A stretch of 23,559 nt of DNA from Candidatus Kapaibacterium sp. (GTDB taxonomy: Bacteria; Bacteroidota; Ignavibacteria; Kapaibacteriales; UBA961), in NCBI GenBank assembly GCA_023253875.1, contig JALRFC010000004.1, forward strand, positions 1 to 23,559, read 5' to 3'. The position numbers and the translations under genes are program-made. Below are positions 14,515-22,179 of the stretch, one piece after another. The first letter of the stretch is position 1. The number at the start of each line of letters is the position of its first letter. The notes under the pieces are model-generated. The model made no database searches. It saw only the letters and a list, made by a program, of their open reading frames with translations, and had not been told where the DNA came from.

Positions 14515-16020
14515 ATGAGCCAGCATATCCGAAATGATCAAGAACAAAGAAGATTTGAAGAATTACATGAATTGAGAAGTCGTGGCATTGAACCATATCC
14601 TCATGTATTTGATCGCACGCATTCGTCCAGCGAAATTCTCTCAACTTTTTCCGATGAACACCCTGAATCCTATGCAGATGTTTCTGTGGCAGGGAGAATC
14701 ATGGCGATCAGAAAGATGGGGAAAGCCACTTTTGCAACGATACAAGATCAGCAAGGACGTATACAGATTTATGTAAAACAAGATGAATTGCCTGAGTTTT
14801 ATTCCTGCATTAATTTGCTTGATATTGGTGATATCATCGGCATAAAGGGCTATGTTTTTCGTACAAGAATGGGTGAAATCAGCGTGCATGCGAGAGAAGC
14901 CATGCTCTTGACAAAATCCCTCAGACCAATCCCTATCGCAAAAGAAGAAACAGATGTCGATGGAAATAAGATTGTCTATGATGCTTTCTCAGACAAAGAA
15001 TTGCGGTATCGCAAGCGCTATGTGGACTTGATAGTCAATCCGGAAATCAGACATGTCTTCGAAAAAAGATCCTTGATCATCAGTGCCATGAGACGCTATT
15101 TTGATGATCATGGCTGGATGGAAGTCGAAACTCCAATCCTACAACCACTCTATGGCGGGGCATCGGCAAGACCATTCATCACACATCATAATGCACTGGA
15201 TTTCGATCTGTATTTGCGTATTGCGATTGAACTCTATCTCAAAAGACTGATTGTCGGCGGATTTGAAGGAGTCTATGAAATCAGTAAGAATTTCCGCAAT
15301 GAAGGAATGGATAGAACCCATAATCCCGAATTCACAATGATGGAAATTTATATCGCATATAAGGACTATTATTGGATGATGAATATGGTGGAAGATCTCT
15401 TCCAAACCATTGCCGACAAAGCACTTGGAAAAAGAGATATTTATGCCGGGGACAATCTCATTTCCTTTGATCAGCCATTTAGAAGAGCAAAGATGTTTGA
15501 TTTATTCCAAGAATATACTGGGATGAATCTTCGCGGATTGAACCGTGCTGAACTGATGAAAGCCGCCCGATCATTGAATGTGGATGTGGAATCAGATGCA
15601 ACTGCAATGAAAATTCTTGATGAAATCTTCTCGCAGAAAGTAGAACAACATCTCATTCAACCTACATTCGTGATGGACTATCCCGTTGAGATGTCTCCAC
15701 TTGCCAAAGCACATCGTAATGAAGAGGGACTTGTGGAACGCTTTGAATTATTCATCAATGGATATGAATTTGCGAATTGTTTCACTGAATTGAATGATCC
15801 GGTGGATCAAAGACAGAGATTGGAAGAACAAGCACGCGACAGAGCAGGAGGGGATGAAGAAGCAATGGTTTTGGATGAAGATTTTCTTCAGGCAATTGAA
15901 GTTGGCATGCCACCGACAGCAGGACTCGGCATTGGGATTGACCGCTTGGTTATGTTACTTACCGGACAAGAGTCCATTCGTGATGTACTCTTCTTCCCTA
16001 CCATGCGACCCGAAGCGTGA
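14515..16020 (+). CDS. lysS: Lysyl-tRNA synthetase, class II
   Basis: A protein of 501 residues from ATG 14515, matching LysS length (about 500). The N-terminal MSQHIRNDQEQRR leads to LRSRGIEPYPH and the OB-fold anticodon domain (VAGRIMAIRKMGKATFATIQDQQGRIQIYVK). The catalytic domain has RYRKRYVDLIVNPEIR, motif 2 FRNEGMDRTHNPEFTMMEIY, VMDYPVEMSPLAK, NGYEFANCFTELNDP and motif 3 GLGIGIDRLVMLLT...IRDVLFFPTMRPE. ATG 14503 adds four residues; the frame also extends to a TTG at 14377, which looks like noncoding leader. The gene is divergent from infC and convergent with the next gene, whose stop codon directly abuts this one. Confidence 0.97.
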   Translation: MSQHIRNDQEQRRFEELHELRSRGIEPYPHVFDRTHSSSEILSTFSDEHPESYADVSVAGRIMAIRKMGKATFATIQDQQGRIQIYVKQDELPEFYSCINLLDIGDIIGIKGYVFRTRMGEISVHAREAMLLTKSLRPIPIAKEETDVDGNKIVYDAFSDKELRYRKRYVDLIVNPEIRHVFEKRSLIISAMRRYFDDHGWMEVETPILQPLYGGASARPFITHHNALDFDLYLRIAIELYLKRLIVGGFEGVYEISKNFRNEGMDRTHNPEFTMMEIYIAYKDYYWMMNMVEDLFQTIADKALGKRDIYAGDNLISFDQPFRRAKMFDLFQEYTGMNLRGLNRAELMKAARSLNVDVESDATAMKILDEIFSQKVEQHLIQPTFVMDYPVEMSPLAKAHRNEEGLVERFELFINGYEFANCFTELNDPVDQRQRLEEQARDRAGGDEEAMVLDEDFLQAIEVGMPPTAGLGIGIDRLVMLLTGQESIRDVLFFPTMRPEA

Positions 16021-16782
16021 TTATTTTTTGGAATAAATGGCAAATTTTGCAAGACCGATGCGCTGTAAGAAATGCTTGAATGATACAAGCAAAACACCGA
16101 TTCCATAGACCGAGCTTCGAAAGAGATTGATACTCGATGCTTCCGGGAAATACTTGGTTGGACAAGTGATTTCACCGATCGGAAAACCGGCATAAATGAT
16201 TTGTGATAGCATTTGATTGTCAAAGACAAAATCATTGGAATTTGCTTCAAGATTCAAAGACTGTAAGACTTCGCGAGAGAAAGCGCGGTAACCCGTATGG
16301 TATTCGCTGAGTTTTTCTCCAATGAGGATATTTTGAATCAATGTAAGTATGCGATTTGCAATGTATTTATACATTGGCATACCGCCCTTCAGTGCGCCCT
16401 TGCCGAGAATGCGCGAGCCGAGAACGACAGGATATAAACCTTGTGAAATAATGCTTGCCATGGCCGGAATGAGTAGTGGTGTATATTGATAATCCGGATG
16501 CAACATGATGACAACATCCGCATTCAATTCCAAAGCTTTTGCATAACATGTTTTCTGATTGCCTCCATACCCCTTGTTTTGTTCATGCCTGATGATATGA
16601 CGAATGCCAAGCTCACGAGCAACTTCAATTGTATGATCGCGACTTGCATCATCTACTAAAATAACATCATCTACGATGTCGAATGGAATTTCACGATATG
16701 TTTGCTCGAGTGTTTTAGCGGCATTATAGGCCGGTAGTACAATCACGATTTTCTTTGAATGCAGCATGTGTTGATTTCTCAT
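16021..16782 (-). CDS. DPM1-like family 2 glycosyltransferase
   Basis: About 253 residues, GT-A fold, resembling dolichol-/polyprenol-phosphate mannose synthase-like enzymes. It shows IVIVLPAYNAAKTLEQTYREIP, DDVILVDDASRDHT (nucleotide-sugar/metal site), NKGYGGNQKTCYAKALELNADVVIMLHPDYQYTP, VVLGSRILGKGALKGGMPMYKYIANR, and the acceptor-region SEYHTGYRAFSRE. The C-terminal hydrophobic part may associate with the membrane. It probably transfers a sugar from a nucleotide donor to polyprenyl phosphate. ATG 16782 or 16767 are plausible; the frame runs on to 16929 but would overlap the divergent PHP-like gene. The stop directly abuts the lysS stop. Confidence 0.88.
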   Translation of the reverse strand: MRNQHMLHSKKIVIVLPAYNAAKTLEQTYREIPFDIVDDVILVDDASRDHTIEVARELGIRHIIRHEQNKGYGGNQKTCYAKALELNADVVIMLHPDYQYTPLLIPAMASIISQGLYPVVLGSRILGKGALKGGMPMYKYIANRILTLIQNILIGEKLSEYHTGYRAFSREVLQSLNLEANSNDFVFDNQMLSQIIYAGFPIGEITCPTKYFPEASSINLFRSSVYGIGVLLVSFKHFLQRIGLAKFAIYSKK

Positions 16783-16799
16783 GTCTAAATGATTCAGAA

Positions 16800-16830
16800 C
16801 AAAAATAGAGTTTATGCAAAAGCCCTCGAA
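16800..16830 (-). promoter_or_regulatory. Candidate Bacteroidota-type promoter for the DPM1-like gene
   Basis: On the minus strand TTCG (16830-16827) is followed after 19 bases by TATTTTTG (16807-16800). This fits TTTG-N19-TAnnTTTG with one mismatch in the -33 box. It lies partly inside the start of the divergent PHP-like gene. The short distance to ATG 16782 (about 12 bases from a predicted start site) slightly favours translation from 16767. Confidence 0.35.
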
Positions 16831-17995
16831 CAAAATACTCGGATTCATTACAAAGATTGGACTTGGTTTGGTCCTATTCTTGATGAGCGCGCTCTTCATT
16901 GCAACCCTTCCATATGCACTGTTTACCAATATCTATGATTTCCCGGAAAGAAAGCCATTCTCAGGAAAAACTTGGCATAATCCCTATCAAAATCTCGATA
17001 TTTCAGACAGCACTGTTTGGAAAAAATCGAATTTTCATGGTCATACAAAAGCTTGGGGACAATTGACAGATGGCCATACAGAACATGAAGCATTCGACAG
17101 CGTTTATCGCGCTTTGGGCTATCACAGCGTGGGAATTTCAAACTATCAATTCATAGACACTACCTACAAAAACAAGCCGGGTCATGTGCCCTGCTATGAA
17201 CATGGATATAATGTCTGGAAAAGACATCATGTATGCATTGGTGCCAATTCCATTACATGGCTAGACTTCATGTTCGGACAAAGCATTCATCATAAACAAA
17301 CGATGCTTGACAGAATCAAGCCAACAGTTGATGTACTTGCAATCGCGCATCCAACATTTCGTGGGAGTTTTGATGCCGATGACTTCAAATATCTATACAA
17401 TTATGATTGCATCGAAGTCTTGAATCATTATCGCATTTCCGACATTCAATGGGATTCAGCCCTCTCTGCCGGTTATCCAGCATGGATAGTTGGTGATGAT
17501 GATACCCATAATGCCAAAGCAGATGGTGAAACAGGTGTTTGCTGGACTATGATTCATGCACCCGGTAAAGCTGACCGTAATGAATTAACACAATCTTTGA
17601 AAGATGGCAAAGCATTCGGTGTGACAGGAAAGAGAGGAGATGTAAAATATTATCCAATGACATATAACATCGAACAAGACACAGCCCTCTTCATTACTTT
17701 GAGTGATACCGCAAATGCAATTGATGTGATTGGTCAAGGCGGAACACTCATGCGAAGGGATTCGAATGTGATTTCTCTGCGTCATATATTGAACAATACA
17801 GACACATATATTCGTGTCAAGATTCATGGAGATTCTTCAATCCTCTGGATGAATCCAATCATGCGTGGCAATGGAAAGAATGTAATCAATCCCACAATCA
17901 ATTCAGTTCAGACCTTTGTCTACAGAGGCGCATGGTTTGCCGGATATTTCCTCATTGGATTTTTCATCATTCGACTGAGAAAAAGAAAACACTGA
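16814..17995 (+). CDS. Membrane-anchored PHP-like metal-dependent phosphoesterase
   Basis: A 393-residue protein with a hydrophobic segment at each end (about residues 8-34 and 368-388, the second followed by RLRKRKH). The middle resembles PHP phosphoesterases: SNFHGHTKAWG (His75, His77), DGHTEHEAFDSVYRALGYHSVGISNYQ, GHVPCYEHGYN, VLAIAHPTFRG (His179), EVLNHYRISDIQWDSALSAGYPAWIVGDDDTHN (Asp228-230, His232) and an ELTQSLKDGKAFG segment like the 'GR' region of the family. The usual Asp in the ITDH box is Asn110 (ISNY). The catalytic part should lie on one side of the inner membrane, probably periplasmic. Substrate unknown. The 31-base gap to the divergent glycosyltransferase suggests shared regulation. 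Confidence 0.75.
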   Translation: MQKPSNKILGFITKIGLGLVLFLMSALFIATLPYALFTNIYDFPERKPFSGKTWHNPYQNLDISDSTVWKKSNFHGHTKAWGQLTDGHTEHEAFDSVYRALGYHSVGISNYQFIDTTYKNKPGHVPCYEHGYNVWKRHHVCIGANSITWLDFMFGQSIHHKQTMLDRIKPTVDVLAIAHPTFRGSFDADDFKYLYNYDCIEVLNHYRISDIQWDSALSAGYPAWIVGDDDTHNAKADGETGVCWTMIHAPGKADRNELTQSLKDGKAFGVTGKRGDVKYYPMTYNIEQDTALFITLSDTANAIDVIGQGGTLMRRDSNVISLRHILNNTDTYIRVKIHGDSSILWMNPIMRGNGKNVINPTINSVQTFVYRGAWFAGYFLIGFFIIRLRKRKH

Positions 17996-19207
17996 TTATT
18001 CTTTTTTGCCTTGATAGAGTTCAAATTCCAATAAACGACATTCAATATCCGCATTAAAGAATGGGATTCTTTTTGATGTGCGAAGTCCGATGGATTTTGC
18101 TGCTTGCAGATTGCCTGTAAAAATATATCCTGTCCAACCCGAGCATTTTTGCTTAAACAAATCCCCAATTTCTCGATATTCTTCTTCCAAGGACTTCTCT
18201 GTTCCAAGTCTTTGACCATATTCAGGATTCATAATGATGATTCCGGGCTGCTCCGGCAATGAAATATCGCGCACATCTTTCACCGACCATTGAATCCACT
18301 CATCAATGCCGGCTTCTCGGGCATTTTCACGTGCAATTCTCACTGCACCGGGATGAATATCGGAGGCATAAATCCGTGGGCTATCACATTCTCTTTTCGC
18401 ATTCATGGCATCAAGGAGGAGATGTCGCCAAAATTCTTTGTCATATCCAAACACATGCATGAAACCGAAATTCTTACGAAGCGAACCCGGCGCAGTATCT
18501 GATGCCATCAAAGCGGCTTCAATTGCGAGTGTACCGGAACCACACATCGGATTTACAAAGGGCATTGAATAAGGAGCCCATTTCGTTGCAGCAATCACGG
18601 CTGCGGCAAGATTTTCTCTCATTGGAGCTTGCCAAGGGTTCAGTCGATAACTTCTTCTATGTAAAGGAGTACCGGCCATATCAATATAGATAGCACCTTT
18701 ATTGTCATGCCAATACAGAAATAGCACGGTTTTATCTTTATCGGCACCGGAATCAGGTCTCCTATTGCGATGTTTTCTGATCCGATCAACAATTGCATCT
18801 TTACATTTTTGTCCTGCGAAATGGGTATTTGTGATAGTTCTTGTATCAATCGAAGTCACAATCGAAAAATATCCATCATCAGGAATGATATCTTCCCAAG
18901 GAATTGCATACACGCTTTTATACATATCCATTGGAGTTCGGATATAAAATTCCTTCAATAAGAACAATACTCTCGACGCTATTCTTGAATGAAGACAAAT
19001 CGCCATCGCTTCACGTATACCACCTTTGATGCTCACTCCTGCATCGGAAACGGAAATTGGGATAAATCCCAAAGCGCGAATTTCTTGTTCAAGAAATGGA
19101 GTGAGTTTGAGCGGACAGGTAATAAAAAGCGTAGTGTGATCAGATACGAGATTCGACAAAGATTGACTCCGAATATAGATATCACGCAATTTACGGTTTT
19201 GCAACAC
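17996..19207 (-). CDS. RlmL-like THUMP-domain 23S rRNA (guanine-N2) methyltransferase
   Basis: A 403-residue protein with an N-terminal ferredoxin-like/THUMP part (LFITCPLKLTPFLEQEIRALGF, then KCKDAIVDRIRKH) and a Rossmann methyltransferase. IDMAGTPLHRRSYRLNPWQAPMRENLAAAVI and PFVNPMCGSGTLAIEAALMA (SAM site) are diagnostic for RlmL/YcbY, which methylates G2445 of E. coli 23S rRNA. The catalytic motif IV reads MNPEYGQRLG (327-336), where RlmL usually has NPPYG. Only the RlmL half is present, not the RlmK half of the fused enterobacterial enzyme. The start is a GTG at 19207, with a TTG next to it; the conserved part begins about 24 residues in, so the start is uncertain. Confidence 0.88.
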   Translation of the reverse strand: MLQNRKLRDIYIRSQSLSNLVSDHTTLFITCPLKLTPFLEQEIRALGFIPISVSDAGVSIKGGIREAMAICLHSRIASRVLFLLKEFYIRTPMDMYKSVYAIPWEDIIPDDGYFSIVTSIDTRTITNTHFAGQKCKDAIVDRIRKHRNRRPDSGADKDKTVLFLYWHDNKGAIYIDMAGTPLHRRSYRLNPWQAPMRENLAAAVIAATKWAPYSMPFVNPMCGSGTLAIEAALMASDTAPGSLRKNFGFMHVFGYDKEFWRHLLLDAMNAKRECDSPRIYASDIHPGAVRIARENAREAGIDEWIQWSVKDVRDISLPEQPGIIIMNPEYGQRLGTEKSLEEEYREIGDLFKQKCSGWTGYIFTGNLQAAKSIGLRTSKRIPFFNADIECRLLEFELYQGKKE

Positions 19208-19246
19208 GGAATGCGTCCCTCTCCCTGAAAATGGCGATAATTCCCT

Positions 19247-19272
19247 ATTATTGCGCAGTTGAAGTCAATAAT
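19247..19272. repeat. Inverted repeat in the divergent rlmL / glycosyltransferase gap
   Basis: ATTATTG (19247-19253) and CAATAAT (19266-19272) are perfect 7-base arms with a 12-base spacer in the 78-base divergent gap 19208-19285. It could be an operator or part of a promoter. AT-rich arms of this length may also arise by chance. Confidence 0.3.
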
Positions 19273-19285
19273 TAAGTGCTCCTCC

Positions 19286-21241
19286 ATGGAAATTTCCATC
19301 ATCATCGTGAATTACAATGTCAAGGATTTCCTTGCGCAATGTCTTTCAACCTTGCGTATTGCGCTTGATGGATTGGAATCTGAAATTATAGTGATAGACA
19401 ATGATTCACAGGATGGATCAAAGGACTATCTCCCCAAAAAATTTCCTGAAGTACAGTTCTCATGGCTTGATGTCAATCTCGGTTTTGGAGCAGCAAACAA
19501 TATTGGTATAGAGCAAGCCAAGGGTAGATATATACTCCTGCTCAATCCTGATACATTGATTGACAAAGACACAATTCGAAAGATGATTGCATTCATGGAC
19601 AAAGAGCCCCAAACCGGTATTGCGGGTTGCAGGGTATTGAATGCAGATGGTACATTTCAACTTGCTTGCAGAAGAGGATTACCGACACCATGGGCATCCT
19701 TCTGCAAATTGTTCGGACTCCAATCACTTTTCCCGAAATCCCCTGTTTTCGCTCAATACAATCTCACGTATAAAAGTGAATTTGAAACATATGATGTAGA
19801 TGCCTTGATAGGTGCTTTCATGTTTTGCAGACGCGAAGCATTGATGGAATCAGGCGGTTTCGATACCGACTTCTTCATGTATGGAGAAGACCTGGATCTC
19901 TGTCACAGAGTAAAGCAATTGGGATGGAATATTCGCTATTATCATGAACCAACAATTATACATTTCAAAGGTGAAAGCTCTCGAAGAAGCACAATGAATG
20001 AAATCATGGTATTCTATGATGCCATGGAGATCTTTGCCAAAAAGCATTTCGGTCATTCAAGATCATTCTTGTTTTTTCTTAAACTCGGCATAAAATCAAG
20101 AGCTGTATTGGCAAATGTAGAAAAACATCTCAGTGATATGGTATTTCTCTTGATAGATATACTCAGCATTGTAGGTTCTTTGCTCTTGGCCACTGATATC
20201 AGATTCGGCAATCCATTTGCTTTCCCAGAATATGCATATCCAACTGTATTCATTGCAATGATGGCTGTGACAATTGGTTCACTCCTCATTTCAGGTGCAT
20301 ATTTTGAACAAGGTGGAAAGTTTCGACCCATTCTCATGGGGTATTTTGCCGCTTTTTTCATGCTATCTTCATTAACATATTTTTTCAAAGATTTTGCATT
20401 CAGCCGAGGCGTATTACTCATGTCCATGGGCTTCGCATTGGGCATATCCGTCCTTTCTCGGTTGATTTGGCATGCATATCATACCATCAAGGGAAGAAAA
20501 GCTGATAAACGAGTTATGATTCTTGGAAATAATGAGCATGAGGCCGATATCATCAATGCTTTGCATACTGCAGATACGCATAATGCAATCATCATAGGAA
20601 GAGTATTATTGCATTCCGATGATCCGCAGCATACATTCCTTCCGATTTTGGGCGAATATTCCTCATTGGATGCCATCATTTCTCATCACTCCATAGATGA
20701 AGTCCTCATTATTGAAAAAGACATAGACTCCTCTGAAATCATGACTTTATCCATGAAATTCCAAACGCAAAAAGTGAGAATACATGCGGTTCAGGAATAT
20801 GACGATGTGATTGTTTCACATATCGCAGAAGAGATTTCAGGGATTTCACCTGATATACCGATTGTCAATCTCAGACTCTTCAGACATCGCCTTATCAAAA
20901 GAATCGGTGATTTGACTCTTTCCCTTTTCTTTTTGAGTCTTGGTCTCCCACTCGTATTTTTGCTGTCCGACAAGCCATTACAATTAGTAAAAGCATTAAA
21001 AGAAGTCTTCTTTGGCAGCTATAGCATTGTCGGCGTATATCGCAGAGACAATTCCTTTCCGGATATTTTACCCGGATTGACTGGATTGGCACATATCGGA
21101 AATCCTGAATTAATGTCAACAACAGCCATTCATGATTTGGATGCACATTATATTCGTTATCACACTCCTGGTCTTGACTTGGAGATACTCTTGAAACATC
21201 TTGTAAGGAAAGGTTTACGTGGCTTCAAACTTCGTTCTTGA
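19286..21241 (+). CDS. GT2 glycosyltransferase fused to membrane/CoA-binding-like domain and reduced sugar-phosphotransferase end
   Basis: 651 residues in three parts. Residues 1-245: a rhamnosyltransferase-type GT2 (ISIIIVNYN, IIVIDNDSQDGS, LGFGAANNIG, LLLNPDT at 84-90, GAFMFCRRE, GEDLDLCHRVK at 200-210). Residues 280-400: about four or five hydrophobic segments. Residues 404-500: a nucleotide-binding-like fold (KRVMILGNNEHEADIINAL), as in the N-terminal half of WbaP/WcaJ-type polyprenyl-phosphate sugar transferases. Residues 536-640: the outer parts of the bacterial sugar transferase domain (RLIKRIGDLTLSLFFLSLGLP, FFGSYSIVGVY, LPGLTGLAHIGNPE, DAHYIRYHTPGLDLEILLKHLV). The catalytic middle (FxxYKFRSM...SLDELPQ) is absent. 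I chose ATG 19286; a TTG at 19259 is in frame. It overlaps accA by 23 bases. Confidence 0.85.
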   Translation: MEISIIIVNYNVKDFLAQCLSTLRIALDGLESEIIVIDNDSQDGSKDYLPKKFPEVQFSWLDVNLGFGAANNIGIEQAKGRYILLLNPDTLIDKDTIRKMIAFMDKEPQTGIAGCRVLNADGTFQLACRRGLPTPWASFCKLFGLQSLFPKSPVFAQYNLTYKSEFETYDVDALIGAFMFCRREALMESGGFDTDFFMYGEDLDLCHRVKQLGWNIRYYHEPTIIHFKGESSRRSTMNEIMVFYDAMEIFAKKHFGHSRSFLFFLKLGIKSRAVLANVEKHLSDMVFLLIDILSIVGSLLLATDIRFGNPFAFPEYAYPTVFIAMMAVTIGSLLISGAYFEQGGKFRPILMGYFAAFFMLSSLTYFFKDFAFSRGVLLMSMGFALGISVLSRLIWHAYHTIKGRKADKRVMILGNNEHEADIINALHTADTHNAIIIGRVLLHSDDPQHTFLPILGEYSSLDAIISHHSIDEVLIIEKDIDSSEIMTLSMKFQTQKVRIHAVQEYDDVIVSHIAEEISGISPDIPIVNLRLFRHRLIKRIGDLTLSLFFLSLGLPLVFLLSDKPLQLVKALKEVFFGSYSIVGVYRRDNSFPDILPGLTGLAHIGNPELMSTTAIHDLDAHYIRYHTPGLDLEILLKHLVRKGLRGFKLRS

Positions 21242-22175
21242 ATTCGAAAAACCAATCATAGAGCTTGAACAAAAAGTAAGCGAAATGCGTAGTCTCCCGA
21301 ATGCGCATGAGATTGAAACCCAAATCCTTGAATTGGAAGCAAATATCGAAGAATTGCGATCCAATATCTATACGCATCTTACTCGTTGGCAACGTGTTCA
21401 AATTGCTCGACATCCTGAGAGACCATATACTCTAGATTATGTGAATTTCACCTTTTCAGATTTTGTGGAATTGCATGGTGATAGAGGATATCGTGATGAT
21501 CCGGCCATTGTTGGTGGTTTGGCCCGTTTGGATGGAATGCCTGTGATGGTCATAGGTCATCAAAAAGGAAGAGACACCAAATCCAATCTTCATAGAAATT
21601 TCGGCATGCCTAATCCGGAAGGATATCGAAAGGCAAAAAGACTCATGCTTTTGGCTGAAAAATTTAGCGTTCCCGTGATTTGTTTACTTGATACTCCAGG
21701 TGCATTTCCCGGAATCGAAGCCGAAGAGCGAGGTCAAGCACAGGCAATCGCAGATAATTTGCTAGTGATGTCCGGACTCCGCACTCCAATCATTATTTGC
21801 ATCATTGGTGAAGGCGCATCCGGCGGGGCACTTGGCATTGGCATTGGCGATAGAGTATTGATGCTTGAAAATTCCTGGTATTCAGTGATTGCACCCGAAT
21901 CCTGCTCAAGTATTTTATGGAGAAGTTGGGATTTCAAGGAACAAGCCGCTGAAGCATTGAAATTGACAGCTCCGGATCTTCAGCAATTCGGCATTATAGA
22001 TAGAATCGTACCAGAACCTACCGGTGGAGCACATCGCGCGCCTATTGACATGTTCGAAACCCTCAAGCACATTTTCGTCGAAGAATTGCATGCATTGATG
22101 TCCAAAGATGTAGAAACACTGGTATATGAAAGAAGGGAAAAATTTGCCGGAATGGGTGTGTGGACGGAGTCTTGA
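21219..22175 (+). CDS. accA: Acetyl-CoA carboxylase carboxyltransferase subunit alpha
   Basis: A 318-residue subunit that, with AccD, transfers carboxyl from carboxybiotin to acetyl-CoA to make malonyl-CoA for fatty-acid synthesis. The coiled N-terminus (LEFEKPIIELEQKVSEMRS) leads to WQRVQIARHPERPYTLDYV, FVELHGDRGYRDDPAIVGG, HQKGRDTKSNLHRNFGMPNPEGYRKAKRLM, LLDTPGAFPGIEAEERGQAQAIA, GEGASGGALGIGIGDRVLML and YSVIAPESCSSILWRSW. Length matches AccA. The GTG start at 21219 is preceded by AAGGAAAGG, a good ribosome binding site inside the end of the fusion glycosyltransferase. accD is not adjacent. Its placement between two glycosyltransferases is unusual. Confidence 0.97.
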   Translation: MASNFVLEFEKPIIELEQKVSEMRSLPNAHEIETQILELEANIEELRSNIYTHLTRWQRVQIARHPERPYTLDYVNFTFSDFVELHGDRGYRDDPAIVGGLARLDGMPVMVIGHQKGRDTKSNLHRNFGMPNPEGYRKAKRLMLLAEKFSVPVICLLDTPGAFPGIEAEERGQAQAIADNLLVMSGLRTPIIICIIGEGASGGALGIGIGDRVLMLENSWYSVIAPESCSSILWRSWDFKEQAAEALKLTAPDLQQFGIIDRIVPEPTGGAHRAPIDMFETLKHIFVEELHALMSKDVETLVYERREKFAGMGVWTES

Positions 22176-22179
22176 AATC

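Noticed and set aside
16783..16929. Longer reading frame for the DPM1-like glycosyltransferase
   Set aside because: It would overlap the start of the divergent PHP-like gene, and the added residues do not resemble the family, which begins near IVIVLPAYN.
22126..22179. ATG start of the GT4 gene inside accA
   Set aside because: No ribosome site precedes it, and the added 18 residues are just the shifted accA frame; GTG 22180 fits the family start.
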